From Corticium candelabrum (taxonomy: Eukaryota; Porifera; Homoscleromorpha; Homosclerophorida; Plakinidae), in assembly GCF_963422355.1 (NCBI RefSeq), contig NC_085099.1, positions 754,613-818,612 on the forward strand: a stretch of 64,000 nt of DNA, given 5' to 3'. The position numbers and the translations under genes are program-made. Shown here piece by piece: positions 22,633 through 36,749 of the stretch. Numbering within the stretch: the first letter of the stretch is position 1; each line of letters opens with the position of its first letter. The notes under the pieces are model-generated. The model worked only from the letters and a program-made list of their open reading frames with translations, searched no databases and had not been told where the DNA came from.

Positions 22633-25600
22633 CTAAGAAAGTAGTTTTCGTGTATCCTCGAGACCATTTAACATATTTTGAATCCACACTACAAGCCATT
22701 GAAAGAAGCCTTTCAAGTTTGACCAAAATGAGTTCCTAGAGGTGATAATTTCTTGCAGCTCAACTTCAGTATCAATGTAGTTATTGACAATCATGATCTT
22801 GAGACTTCCTTCCCACAGCTTTGGCTTTCCCTCATTTAAATTCAACATGCACACTTCAATCATCTGAATACACAATGAAATTAGCTGAATAGAGCATGTA
22901 ATAATACATAATACTATAGATAATGTGTAATATAATAATTACCATTCTACCATACATATGTGTCTAGTAGAGGCATAAGTCTTAGCTACTACCTACTGCC
23001 TACTCATGCATCCATATCATCATCTAATCACTGTTTCCATCCTTTGTAGTTGTCAAACTTTAATTTGACTAGCAAACTTTATGACAGTTAATTAGACAAC
23101 ATTGTCTGCTTAGTTTACTAAAATCAAATTTGCCTGTTTTATGTTTGTCCATTAGTCTCTTAGACTTACGTATTGTCGAACACTAAATGCAGTGTCATAT
23201 TTGTCAGCAGACAGCAAGATTATCTTCTTTGCAGTTTCAAGAGGCACTCGAACCTAAATGACAAGCATCTTTATAACAGCATTCGCTACCACTAATACTT
23301 CAATAAGACAGACAACCTCTCTGGTATAAGCTTCAACGTTGTCTTTATGTCGATCCTCACAAACAGAAAGCAAGCGATTCTAGACCATAATTAAGTTTAG
23401 GCTTACACACTGTACATAAATCATGTAGTGAATACCTTTAGAGACTTTTTCACCTCTTTGTATTCATCAGTTGAACTAAATGAAGCCTAAACGCACCATT
23501 GTATCAATCCAAATGACAACAACTGATAACATGATAACTTACATGAAGCTGGCTGTACTCTGATAGCATCAGATCCATCTCCACTTCCAACCTGTAAACA
23601 AAAATCTGTGAAATCAATGCAAATAGCTATGCCAAGCACAAGATGAATGAATATGTGCTGTACTTCTTGTCCAAATCCGTTTCATTCAATGGAAGAGCGA
23701 TCTTGCTAGGACCCGTGTTAGTACGAAACTTTCTCACCAATTCCGATGCCTACAGTGATAAACAGCATTGCCAACAAAGTCGCAAAACAAGGAAACAGCA
23801 ACTTCGTAGATTCATAGATAAAAACCAAAGTCTGTACTACTAAATCTTTGAAAAATACAAAAACTGTAAGAAAATCACATACAAAAAGGTGTACTGTGCG
23901 TGCATCAGACATATTGCAGTCTGTAAAGTGATAAGTACAACCTAAATACGTATACGACCACATCATAACCAACATGTCCTTCCTCATCATGTAGTCAGTC
24001 ATGCTGACTCACCGATCCTTCACAAGCACTTCGCACCAACTGTAAATTTTCTTCAAACAATGCTTTCTTTAGTTCAGAAACACCAGTCTAAAAACATATT
24101 ACGAGTACAAGCATCCGTTAGCCCACAAGAGAACTTCACGTCTCACTTTGACCATTGAATAGTATGCAGGAAATAGACTTTCTTCCTTTGCCTGACTGCC
24201 CTCACGTTCGTAAACCTGAAACAAAACACATGCTGTCTAAATCCACCAATTTTTATATCAACCACACAGAGCTGACCGCAAGAGCTTCAAGCTCTGCTCC
24301 ATTCAAAATACGTTGCAATTCAGGCTCAAGTCTTGGTATTCTATCAACATTACGTGCACTATCCCTGAAATGATCTAATGAAACAACCACCATGTGTTAT
24401 ACATGTACATGCAATAAATAGAGCAAGATATGCAATACTGATGGCACTGTCCCTTGCATTTTCCAGTACTTTCTCTAAAGCTTGCCGATTTTTCAGCAAG
24501 TAAGTATCACGAATATTGCTAAGAGAATTCTAACAAAAATCAGCTATATTATAGTTGACATAATATGTAAGCAAGCAGTACTTGTAGTTGATCCAAGCTA
24601 GTGAGAAAGTAGTCACTGTCCTGCAACTCATTAAGATCAGCCCTACAAATACAATACGATAAATGTATGGCTTGCCAAGGCTACTAAAAATAAATGATGC
24701 TCACCTTAATTTCTCCAAAACACCCGATTTAATCTCCCTATATTGTTGTTCTAATTCTGAAGTCAATACAGGCAATACAGTCTGGTCCAGCTGAGACTCT
24801 GCCTCAACCTTGAAAATAGCAAAAAGCAGTAATGAACATGAAACTATTGAATTCCAATATCCAATTGCTTTGATAATTACCCTACACAACTAATAGTACA
24901 AAATACTAACTAATAGTATGAAATACTACTAAATACACATCTAATATCAGTAATTAGTGCTATACTATATTATCAACTGCCAATCATGATTATGATGTTG
25001 TAGATGACACTCACTTCCATTCTTCTTTGCACTTCAGTGCATTTGATCTGAATCTTTTTTTGGTTGACATCTTGACTCTTCAAATATTTGTCAGCCATAT
25101 CTCTTTGTAGACCGACAAGTGATGCATTGATGGCGTCATTCAACCCAAACAACAACTGCTCTAATAGCAAAACAGTTCTGTTGACTGCCGACGTATGCCA
25201 TAGCTAAATATGCAAATTTGCCTGCATAAAAACCGACAAGTGAGCAGTAACAACAGATGGAACCATACCATTAATTTTGTTGCATTTATTGGCCCTTCAA
25301 TAATACAAACAAAAACATATGAAGTTGACAGATAAACAATACTGAACTTACCAACTACAAATGCGTGCTACTTTAACTAGTAATGTACTTGATGTGTTCA
25401 TACAAATGTCTTACCAAAATAACCTTGAGGATACTGACATGCAATCAACTGCTAGTACCACTCTAATAAGTTGTCAACCTGGCCAATAGCACAGTGTACT
25501 TGTACATGCACCAGTTACCACTTCACTTTCGTAAAGTCAAAATTTTGACTTACATAATATCATATCTCACATACCATTTTCATATCTTGAGAAGATGATT

Positions 25601-26264
25601 GACATTTCAGCCTCATAGAATACCAAACAGTCACCACGAGCACTCTCTTTTAATCCATCAACAAAAATCGTCCATAGACCAGGAATAGCAGCTAGTGAAC
25701 CTTCATTTGCTGCAGCAACAAGCAACCGCAAAAGAGATGCAAGTTCTGGTCCATTGATCAAGCGACCATTTTTCTCCTTTGGCTGTAACTTCGTTTGCAT
25801 TTTTTCAAAAAGTGCTTTTCTGTCATTCTTATAATCTGTCGTTAGATCATCTTCTTTAGCATGACTGAGATCTTGAAGGAGGTTCTTTTGTACTGCCGGC
25901 AGGAAAAGAGTGTGACAATCTACGCTGTCAAAAATACCTGTAAAACAGTAAAACAACTAAATGGTTGTTGCTTGTCTGTCTGTTTGCAACTACATGCTCT
26001 AAAAATCAGTTCAACATATCTGCAAAAGTGTCCGTTTGTCAGTATGTCAACATGTTTAGCAGTAATGAGCCATGAGTTATACCAAGCAAGCTGATCTCAT
26101 GCTCTTCGCTGTCTCTTGCTGATTTGCTGCCCATCAGTCTATGAAGCCACTGCTGAGGGGTTTCGCCACCTAAAGTCATCTGAACAAAATCCTGCACAAT
26201 CTATAAATACAATATTATTACAAACATGATGTTAGCCTCTCTCTTTTTCTCTCACATTCATGTG

Positions 26265-26325
<61 letters not shown>

Positions 26326-26765
26326 CAAAACATTTTCTTCTATTACTAACCCACAAAAGAGGTGGAAAAGTGAGCAGGTCATGATTGAAATCATCAACCC
26401 ATTTAGCTTTCGATATCTGCGATCGAAGAGCAAAGAGCTATAAATATAAACAGCATAAAAACAACAAAGAGGCAACACATTAGATAATTCACAAACCCTT
26501 GTTCGTCTAGCTAGCAGCTCTAGATAGTCAATATCTGCTTGGTCAATTATCTGTAACAAATTTCAATAATAACACTTAATTTCTAGTTGATTTTATCCAA
26601 ACTTGTGACAGTACCTTCACTGAGTTAAATACGAGATAGGAGCTGAGCAATGTAGCAACCGCAAATATTTTTGCATCGTAAGTCTCAGAGATGTTCGATG
26701 CAGCAAACCCTTCAGCAGCAAGTGTGCTTGTCAATACGATTACATGCGTGCATGCATGTGCATGC

Positions 26766-26810
<45 letters not shown>

Positions 26811-27796
26811 GTGCGTGCATACCTTCTGTATCGAGAAAAATCACGGACACTTTCTGTCCACTTGCAAGCTGCATCTCCGTAGGCTAGACACAAGAACACA
26901 ACCGGATCAATACGTATTCTTACCCAACCCAGTCAACCTTCTTATCTCACTCTAAAACTCACCTGTAAGACATACCTAAAATCCTGTCACATTGTTATCC
27001 CAACACTAAATTAGCAGTCACATCAATGTCAGACTAACAGTCGCATAATCCATATTAAGATACATTATAAATATTAATTTATTAAAAATTTACAGTGACT
27101 TTGCCCTCACTGATTGTAAATAAAAATGGCACCAAACACTAATCTACGGTTTACAGTACCAAGCTAATAATATTGATATTTAATTACACATTGATTAGTG
27201 AGTGCTACGAAATCTTACTGTCTATACTCTGTCTAGTGCGACAAGTTTGCTTGGCATACGTTACCTTTCCCCAAATCCAAATTCCCATAGTGTGTGGCTG
27301 TACAGACGGTCCTATTCCGAATCCTGACTGCTTTCCCATCAGTTGATTCAATAGGAACGACTTTCCAGAGTGAAATTTGCCAACTACAGCCACTACGGCC
27401 AGTGGACCCTCGATGTAGTGTAGATGCTTGACATTCTCCTCAACCAATGTCAAACTGCGGTGATGCTTGGTGTCTGGCTTTACAAGCTGTAACGGTCGAT
27501 CAGGAAGACGTTCTTTTGCAGCTGGTTTTGTGTCGGTATATAGTGAATCTGTTCCATCAGATTCATCTCTAGTCGTACGTTCGGAAGGCGCGCCCGCTTC
27601 GGTGCTGTCTAAGACACTTTCATCTGCAAGGAAACAGGCTGTTTGTAAAATCTAGATTTCTCCTGTTTCATCATTCTAGCTAGTCTAGGCTACTAAAATG
27701 TTACTCACTCGTCAACTCTTGTTTCGAACAAGTTATCGATAGAATGCAGAATGTAACACATACAGTCAAATAGACATCGAATATTCGCGTCGGCAT
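22633..27796 (-). CDS. GBP/atlastin-type large GTPase with N-terminal signal peptide
   Basis: A many-exon gene. Exon 1 starts at the ATG at 27794-27796 and encodes MPTRIFD followed by a hydrophobic run ending ILSITCS, a good signal peptide. A short acidic, Ser/Thr-rich linker precedes a GB1/RHD3 GTPase domain. The P-loop is GKFHSGKS, followed by FLLNQL; switch II is IFLDTEG (exon ending near 26820); the conserved FAASNISETYDAKIFAVATL follows. The usual RD guanine-recognition motif reads W-I-V-Q-D-F after splicing, so Gln replaces Arg. Downstream exons give a long alpha-helical GBP-like C-terminal region, ending with LNGLEDTRKLLS at 22633. GBPs bind membranes or pathogen vacuoles and oligomerise with GTP. 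This one appears to enter the secretory pathway, or to be membrane-anchored by an uncleaved signal. It is head to head with AIMP1, 97 bp apart. Internal exon edges were not all fixed. Confidence 0.8.
26267..26324 (+). repeat. AC microsatellite (GTPase intron)
   Basis: AC tract of about 58 bp in an intron of the GBP-like gene. Confidence 0.9.
26768..26809 (+). repeat. GT microsatellite (GTPase intron)
   Basis: GT tract of about 42 bp, immediately beside the exon carrying the LDTEG switch II motif. Confidence 0.9.
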
Positions 27797-27893
27797 CGCA
27801 AGACTTCCCGCCTATGACGCAGCAGTAAGGTCTGGCTACGCGAGACTAGTGTAAGCCATGTGTGTGGGAAATTGGTCACGTGACGTACATACA
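27797..27893. promoter_or_regulatory. 97-bp divergent promoter with a palindromic GTCACGTGAC
   Basis: Only 97 bp separate the start codons of the GBP-like gene and AIMP1. Near 27873 the gap contains GTCACGTGAC, a perfect 10-bp palindrome around an E-box core. A shared promoter driving both genes is likely from the spacing; factor identity is not known. Confidence 0.5.
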
Positions 27894-29735
27894 ATGGCTG
27901 ACTCTGATGTTGTTCAACAGTTGGAAGAACGGGCAAAGGAAGCGGAATCTGCCATAGAGTTATTGAAGAATCAATTGCAAGGCCTCAAAGAAAAAGCTGG
28001 TTCGTAGTGATTAGTGTAGATTTAATTTAATCGAATAGCTAGATGTGAGTTTTATTTAATTTGTCTCTTTGTTAAATTCTCTTGGTGTCTCAGAAAAGTC
28101 GGGTTTGTTGAAGGTAAGAAGATCTACGTAAGTGATCTTGGTTACTAATGCTGGCGTATGGGCCTCTTTGTAGGGACGTGAAGAAGTTGTTCGACTGCGG
28201 AAAGAAAATGAAGATCTCAGACAAGAAATCTGCTCCATGAAGAAACAGCTCACAGACTTAGAATCAACAAATAAACGTCAGTATATTTGGGCTTGATTTG
28301 TGGGAGGGGTCAGAAACTTTCATTACGTGGAATCACTCTCTTCTCGGGATTCTTACAAGTTAATTGTTTACTGAACTGAGTATTGCTAGACACTACGTTT
28401 ATCTTTAAATGGTCATTTGTTGCCCTGATTTACATTTGCTTATTCGAGACCAGACATTCACAGTGCATGCATTGCTCGCTTGCTTAATTAATTTTGAATT
28501 TATTAATCATGTTCATATGAAAGTTTTCTAGCAGAATTCTGCATGTCTTAAAGTGGGGTTTTGCTAAGGTATTTTTGTTCAGGGTTTCAGGTTGCACTTC
28601 CTGTTCCTGGTCAGAAGCCTCCTCACTATCCTAATCCTCCTGCTGTTACAGCATATGTTCAAGGTCCAGGCGCTCAACCTGCCACTGTAGAGAGTGAGCC
28701 TGTGGCAGCTGTTTTGTCAGTGGTCGCAGAAGGTGTGGGAAATGGAGAGGAAGCAAAGAGCAAAAAGAAAGAAAAGAAAAAACAAGAAAAGAAAGATCCA
28801 TCACCAGTTCCAAGTGAAGGTATTACAGTCAAGACTTAAGAGGTTTTATTAAGGTTTAGTACATAAGAATGATACAACTACTGAAGGTGGTTTGGTGAAT
28901 GTGTCACGCCTCAACATCAAAGTTGGTCGCATTCTTTCAGTTAAACAACATCCAGATGCTGACACGCTCTATGTAGAAGAAGGTTTTGCTACAGTACTGT
29001 AGTCAATCATCTTATCAACATAATGTACTTTGTACACAGTTAATGTTGGAGAGGAGAAAACACGAAATGTAGTGAGTGGTCTAGTCAAACATGTTCCTAT
29101 TGATCAGATGCAGGTTAACATGTATGTACTGTGAAGTAAGCAGCCAAATAGATTGATTTGATTTTTGTAGGATCGGCTCGGGATATTTCTTGTTAATTTG
29201 AAACCGGCAAAGTGGGTGATGAGTATTTTTTTCAGTCCATCATGATGTCTATGAATTTTGTCAAGGATGCGTGGCATTTTTTCTGAAGCAATGATCATGT
29301 GTGCCGAGTCTCCAGACAACATAGAAATTATTGATCCACCTCCTGGCAGTGTGCCAGGCGACAGGGTGTTATTTGAAGGATACTCAGGAGAACCAGATGA
29401 ACAACTCAATCCAAAGAAAAAAGTGCAATAGTGTTGTCTCTTAATTAATTGATCAATCGATACTTGCATTGCCTGCATGTGTGTACGTATGTGTCTATCG
29501 TGTGCGTCCACTGGCTCTGTCTCTTTCTGGTTTATTACTTCTGTCTTTATCCATATCCACATGTCTTTAATTAAGTGACTCTTAGCACAATACCTGTTCA
29601 TAGGTTTGGGATAGAATTCGACCTGATTTGACAACAAACAGTGACTGTGTTGCAACCTACAAAGGCGTGCCTTTCACAGTACCAGGAAAGGGAATTTGCA
29701 AAGTACCAACATTGGCCAATGCTATCATCAAGTGA
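27894..29735 (+). CDS. AIMP1: Aminoacyl-tRNA synthetase complex protein p43 (EMAPII precursor)
   Basis: The start is the ATG at 27894 ([10 protein letters not shown]). The N-terminal exons form a coiled coil ([14 protein letters not shown], then [17 protein letters not shown]), used in AIMP1 to dock arginyl-tRNA synthetase and AIMP2. A Pro/Ala-rich linker and a strong Lys-rich segment ([13 protein letters not shown]) follow. The C-terminal half is the EMAPII tRNA-binding OB fold: [36 protein letters not shown] and [15 protein letters not shown], ending [14 protein letters not shown] to NAIIK at 29735. The last exon begins at about 29606 and joins after NPKKK. AIMP1 is a scaffold of the cytosolic multi-synthetase complex; a cleaved form acts as a cytokine in vertebrates. 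Length (about 300 residues) is normal. Confidence 0.93.
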
Positions 29736-30164
29736 CAGTAGATTCGTTATATAACAACTGAACACTTTGCTAGCAATGTGTGATTTGGTAGTTGAAATGA
29801 TTTCACTGTTGACTGAAGTCCAATGATGAAAGTACATCCAGTTTTCGTCCCATCCTACAGTAAATAAAAATCGGTTACAGAAACAGAGATTTCACGAAGG
29901 AGATGGGCAATACTACAAATGAGATGCTAAACAAAACAATGAAACCCCGTGCAACCGATAAATAAAGTGTGACTGGTGCATGTGTGTTTGTTACAAAGAC
30001 TGGCTAAACGGTAAATTCCAATTATCAAAATAAAAATAGTGACTGTCACAGTGTGAAAGCACAGCATAGTGAGTAAATACTTGGAGCATTTTGCATGTAT
30101 TATAAACCAAATTAGTCTTCAAACTACAACCAAATTAAAGGTGAATGCTCCCTCATAATGCTTC
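29736..30164. other. Intergenic, tail to tail between AIMP1 and the M16 protease
   Basis: Contains the 3' ends of two convergent genes. AATAAA-like words are present on both strands. Nothing else seen. Confidence 0.5.
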
Positions 30165-33100
30165 TTACTCTTTAAGTCTTTCTGAAATTTCATCTACTTT
30201 CGATGGATTGCAACATACAGCACAACTCGATCTCTTAGGATCAAACAGTATTGATACGTAACGCTTCCCAATTCGATTCAAATCTGCTGCAGTCACACTG
30301 GAGACCTTCTTCATCAGTTCTCTGGCAAATAGACAATAAACAACAAGATTGAGAATATACCTACACCACAACAAAGAACCTGTTGAAGTCACGACCAACT
30401 TGCCGAAATTCAGACAGCAAAGACTATAAGAAGCATAAATTTTGTGCATGCTAGAATAAGACATACAAAATATACAAGCAAGTGGTGTAGTTTACTTGCT
30501 TTGCAGCATCATATACGCTGCCTTCATCTTCAACAATGTCAAATATTGTACTGCTAATAGCAGATTCTAGCTGAATTGGATCAAATTCCACTTCTCCATT
30601 CAAAAAGCTATCCTGCATTTTGAATGAATATTGTGAATTTTGATCAGAAATGAATATTGCTTGTCCTTACAACAATTTTTTTAGATTCTTCATATGCTTT
30701 CATGAGATGAGTTGATTTGAAGAGTATAAAGTACAGCAAACCTTCCTCCACCTTTGGATACATGCTAGAATACAACAAGTAGCTAACAATAAACAAAACG
30801 TTGTACATCATTGCTATTGCTGACTTGTAATGATATGACAATCCCAATCCCCGAACCTGCCTCCACATTGGACCCTGAAACAGTTTTAGCTATCTTGATT
30901 TGTAAGTTAATTAGCAACAAGTCACCTACCTCTATAGCACACAAGTATTGCAAGAAGACCATTAATGCTGGTAAATCAGGGTCAGCATATGAATCAATAG
31001 CCTGACAAGTTTGTACAAGAAAAGAAGATTCCACAGATCCCACACCAACAATAGAACCATTAGGAGGTGCAGCAGAGGGATCAATCAGCAGGCGACTGGA
31101 TGAAAGAACAGGCACCAAAGCAGCTCTTGTACTGCAACAAAAACTTATATGCAACTAGACATAATGTTGTATAGTAATCGCTATCACTTGGAAGCTTTGA
31201 AATGAAAGTCGGAAAGAAAATCGTCCCATACTCTATGGGGTTTGTTTGGTAATCTCTTGAGATCAGCTGCCATGTGGATACGTAGATTTTGTGGATGAGA
31301 CAGGAGACTGGAAACCTGATGTAAACTTCTTGTTACCTATAACAGTAAACATAGAATTCGATACGACAAGCAACAATTCAAAACCAAAACCTTGTTGGGA
31401 TCTTCTTCTAGATGCCGTAATACATTAGTAAGAACGATTTGCTGTTTAAGAAATGATGCCGACTGTAAATTGCTTTCTGTAGTCAAAGAAACTATTATAT
31501 ATAGTCGAATAACAATTTTGAAGCACTAGAGGTATGCCAGATAAACCCGCAATCCATGTAACATTACTCGATCAAGTAGACACATCAAGTCATTGTTGCA
31601 AAGTCATCCATGCATGCCATTGCTTCGAAAACAGATAAAGTGACAAACACGTACAAAGTTTAAAGTAAATAAATCAGCAAGATGTAAGACAGAAGCCAGG
31701 TAGCCAACAATAACTTTGAAAACTATCCCTGCAACTAAAACCAACTAAAAACCAGTGAGCATCCCATCAATACCTGACATGAAGTTTAGGTCATGAGACA
31801 AAGTTCGAGCAATAATCCTACCACTCCTCTTTAGACTACATACATGTAGAATTACAAGAATATCTTCAAATTGTTCGCTTACATTACAATCACCTTGTAA
31901 TTTCATTTAGCATCTTGGTGGCAATTATCTGAATCCTTTCAGAAGTAAACTGTGTTCGATAGAGCAATTCTTGCAACCACTTCACTCCACGTTCATAATT
32001 GTCAACTTCAACCTGCAAAATTTCCAGAAGCATCACCAGAATGATACTGCATACACATAATTCCATTCACATTGCAGGAAAACAGTCAAACAATTATTAG
32101 ACCAACTCAGCATACAGCCCGCTTATCAAGGTTGTCATACCCACCAATGTAAGCTGTGCAAATAAGTACTATATGAACTGATGATTGTGTGCTCACAAGA
32201 AGAGTGACTAACTCCAACCTAATTTACCTATGTGTATTACAGTGGCATTAAACTCTTTTGCTTCAGTCCAATAGAAACTTCAAACGCAACAGTAACATGG
32301 TCCCAACCAGTTTTACTGCAATTACAGTACTGCTGTAATATGTCACTCCATACCTTGAGACATAAAGTTGCAAGCTGAGGATAGCTGCCTGGTAAAAAAC
32401 AGCGACCACCAACACCAACATGAGCTTCGCTAAGAAGAGTATCAGCTGCGAGCTGAGCGACTACTTCCTCGTGAGAAATTAACTCTAGCAAAAAACAACA
32501 GTTTATAAATGTTGAACAGCACATACAGTATAATCAAAATCTACACTGTAATCAGCCATAATAAACAATATTAGTAGAAAACAATTGGAACCTATTACGA
32601 ACACAAAAATGTAGTAATTACAGCAAAAGCAGCAACAAGACCCAATATATAGACTGCTGCAATAGCACTCATACATAACTATGTGCAGTAGACATTCAAT
32701 GACAGTCTGCAGCAAAATGTATGGAACACTAGGACCAATGCTAGAATTCCCTAAACTGCTAAAAGTATAAACTAAATGCAATACACTGTACCTCCATTTC
32801 TCATTATTGGTGATACACAAAGAAGTTCTGTGAGAAGAGGTAAATAGTGCTTTAGCTCATTTGGGACAACTGCAGTGTCAAGCAATGCAGTGATCTACAA
32901 AATACATTAAACATACATGTAAGCCCTACATCAACCACAAATCACGTGTTTGCAAACACTTTAATTAAATTTTGAAAGACACATTATTAGTCACACATTG
33001 AAATGCACTGATCCAAAGACAAAGTTACTCACCTGAACAAAAGAGGTGTGTATGTCATCTAGTTGAAACTGAAATGCTAGTCCATCAAAGCAAAATTGAT

Positions 33101-34728
33101 CGGTCCCTTGACTTTCATTTCTGTTTGTGTATGAAGTCAAAGGATGAAAGTAAATTGCATCAGTGCTTGGAACTGCAACAGAACTAAGAAGATCGTCAGG
33201 AGGATCAACCTAATGAAAAAATATACACATCATACCTATAAATGAAATGAATCCGTAAACTTCTTATCTAAAATCTCAATGTAGTATGTGCATGCACAAG
33301 CATTTCAAATTACTATCTCAAACCAGTGCAGTTTGTGTGCAACTGGTAGACTGCAGTTTGCTATTAAATTATATCAGTAGCAAACACTAAATTATTGTAA
33401 TTCATCGTTCAGTGGCACGTTTATTATTTGGCAGTATGGCCACAATTTCCAATACAACTAAAGTACAGTGTGTGCACAGTAAAACCACCACACTAGTGAT
33501 AACAGATTACCTTTCCAACCACAATTTGTGAAATTGACCAAATTTGTAAGCATCCTAGAAATGTTGGTTTAAAAAATTGCTAACCTCAAATGGTAAATTT
33601 GTGGCCAGTCAATCTCTATTGACTCTACATAATATCCATAAAGTAATAATGCACTTGCTTCATTTTCATCTGTTGCATTTTCAAATTCCTCTCCTTTTCT
33701 TTTGAGTCCTGTCTCTCCCAAGACAGTCCGCTGAGCTTCAATTCTTGCCTTCTCATCAGCCTGCATTGAAGTGCTCAACTCAAAACTTGGTTCTCCAATA
33801 ATCTGCATACATAAGTTATTTTGTTCATCTCTCAGTAAATTTATTGAAACACAAGCAATTTCTCATACAGATGCTGATGGAGCAGAGACAAAATATTTGC
33901 TCAAGAAATCAGTCCAATACTCTAAAGATTTGTCTTTTAGGGACTTCAAAATGTCAACTTGAGATGCCCTGACTTTTAGCTGCAAAGCAAAGTTCACTGC
34001 ACATTCACTTGCAACCAATTGACAGATTACAGACAAGTAAATAAGCAAACAAAAGCAAAGTAATGTGTTCTTCTAGATCTATACACACATCAACAACAAA
34101 CATGACTTCTCAACATCAACTAACTTCATCTTTGTCTTGGGAATATAAGAAGTCTCCAATAAACAGAAACGAAAATGCTTCATGACCATTGTCTTCTAGC
34201 TGCAATAAGATTGTCTGTATTAATTAATATGCAATTAAAACCTGCATTCGGCTCTTTACCTTGTCCAATTCATGCAATACTTGTCGATGAATGACAGACA
34301 CCATTCTTTTCATGTCAATTGGTTCTCTCCCACTGGCAAGGTTTACCAATATCTCGTCAACTCTATAGTAACAACTTTATTGGGAGCAAGACATAACAAA
34401 ACAGTTAATTGTGTTACTTTGATTTTATTTCTCTAAGTTTGTCAAAAGGAACATTCTTGAGAGACAGGTATACACAACTGACAGTAAGCACGCTGACATA
34501 GTGATTCACCTGACATATTGTATTATAGACAAATAGCAAACAACAACAACAACAACAACTGGTTATAGCATCCTACTCTACTGCAATATGGCTCCAGAAT
34601 CTCTACAAGATCTCTTTGCAGTGGAGATGCTGCAGTGTCAGTTAGGTATTCCCATAATACCTGAACTGATGCCAATCCCAAATGATCCTATACAAATTCA
34701 AAAATTTAATAATCTGTTCAATTAAAAG

Positions 34729-34780
<52 letters not shown>

Positions 34781-35957
34781 GTGTACAGATTTCAAACTGT
34801 AAAGTGTAAACAGACTGACCATAATATTGAGATACATTAAAAATAATAGTCTCAAACATTCAGAATACCAAATGAATAAAATGTCAGACTAGTGTAACAC
34901 TGACTGTTGCTAAAGGTCCTCTCCATCCTATTCGAACAAGTCCGGTGGTCACGTCATCACATGGAAACTGCACAACTTGCTCAACAGCCGTAGAAAACGA
35001 TGGAACTGGCGAAGTCCACGGACGGTCCATTGCAGGCAAACCACCCTTTTGTAACATTTTCTCTTCAAATGGTTTAATAGCCGCAAGCAAGCGATCCAGT
35101 TCCACTTGACCGGTAATTATAAGACACAAATTATCAGGGCGATAGTAGTTCTTGTGGTACTTTCTGACCTACAGTATACAGAAAACATAATGATAGTACA
35201 GTACACACCATCCTATAAATATTTAAACCATAAAAAGTTTAAATCTTCTACCAATGCCTCTTGTACCTTGATGTTATTACAGCTGTCTCTGAGATTTGCC
35301 ATTAGTCCACCTGTTTCAGACTTAAAACCACAATGTCCTGGATACAGAGCTCTCAACATTGCAAGGTGACTTCTCGATTCGCCAGAATTTTCTCTTGCTT
35401 GCATCTCACAGTAGACAACCCCAGCATCCTCCCCTTCCTCATTTACATGATGTACTTCAGTAAGAAACGCAGAATCCTGCAATACAAAATTACACAAGAA
35501 AATGACCAATTCAGTAACAGTGTCTCTCCAGCTATTGCTAAAAATGTGTGTGCACCGATGGATATAAACAGAAATCTGGCTTACTGTGAGTGTTGGGTAT
35601 AGAACGTGATCAAGATAAATAGGTAGCAATGTGAGAAACCCATCACATCCAGCGGTAGTCATAGTGTAGCATGTGTGGTCTGTATCAGTCCATGCATTTG
35701 TTCCTTGAGCAAGGCAACGGTTAGCCAACATATCTAGAACACCCTAAAACAATAGAGAAACAGCTAAACATATTTTAAAATAATTCAGAATCTGATAGCA
35801 CTTTTGCAGGATAATCTTCACTCCCCATAAAAACAAGATGCTCTAGAGTGTGAGGCAAGCCATCATCATCATGAGCTTCGGTAGCTACAAAACAAAAAAC
35901 AACAAAAACCATAGATACTCAGTCAAACTTTGAACATAATTATTTCAATATTGCATC

Positions 35958-36003
<46 letters not shown>

Positions 36004-36488
36004 CATATATTCATGCATAATGACAGTAACAGTATATGATATCGATCTATAGCATAAAGTTACTAAAGAATGATGACCCAATCGCAAAATAAGGGTCTCT
36101 GTATAAACGTTTGTCTAAGAGTGATGATAGTAAGTAGTGATGCTAATTAAATTAACTAAAATTATTAGACATCTGCTATACACACATGTCACACAATAAT
36201 TAAAAATACAACTGATTTTCCAAATGTAGCTGCTTTTACAATAATCACACTTCAAATTTAACTTACACGATACAAAAGCTAACAAAAAGTCAGTTATATT
36301 GTTAGAAGCCTCATCTAGATCCCATTATTGCATATTCTTATATGCTCACCAACTGTTAGAAAGCCGTTCACCAGAGGCCCTTCCACTCCTGCTAGACAGA
36401 GAGTCAGGCCGGTTTTGTTTGAACGATACTTTTTCACGTTTACATCAAGAACGTCAAAATCGAGCAGCTTCTCCCAGTGCGACGTCAT
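30165..36488 (-). CDS. Large M16-family metalloprotease (C05D11.1/YOL098C-like)
   Basis: More than fifteen exons over 6.3 kb. It starts at the ATG at 36486-36488 (MTSHWEKLLDFDV). The exon near 35820-35880 contains the inverted zinc motif HxxEH in LPHTLEHLVFMGSEDYP. The next exon shows TNAWTDTDHTCYTM, then LPIYLDHVLYP and EDAGVVYCEMQARE, the usual course of the first M16 peptidase half. Later exons give the second, inactive M16 half, and the gene ends with NRIGKRYVSILFDPKR to ERLKE at 30165. The sequence fits the eukaryotic branch typified by nematode C05D11.1 and yeast YOL098C, whose substrate is poorly known; insulysin- and presequence-protease-like enzymes are the other relatives. I see no obvious mitochondrial targeting peptide. 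It is head to head with the NEK-like kinase, 261 bp apart. Confidence 0.82.
34732..34777 (+). repeat. AC microsatellite (M16 protease intron)
   Basis: AC tract of about 45 bp in an intron. Confidence 0.85.
35961..35999 (+). repeat. AT microsatellite (M16 protease intron)
   Basis: AT tract of about 38 bp in the intron following exon 1 of the protease gene, which is the longest AT run in the window. Confidence 0.85.
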
Positions 36489-36749
36489 CCCTGTCGCAAA
36501 TTTGGAACACCCAACAACACGACAGGTCGAAACGGATACTGCTGAACACGTGACGAATGGGCGGTGACAACAAACAGCGCATGTTCGACACATCTGTTTG
36601 TTGTCAATTGGTGTGTCGAAACAACTGGTAATCTATCAAGCTCAGCCTGCGTCATCCCAGCGTCGCCTACCTATATCCGTCAACTAGAGTCGTGCTGTTC
36701 GTCCCAGCTGTCGTGTAGTGTGCTAATTTCCTGTTGTTTGTCTGTTGCA

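Noticed and set aside
29104-29655. 183-codon minus-strand frame
   Set aside because: Antisense to the EMAPII-domain exons of AIMP1.
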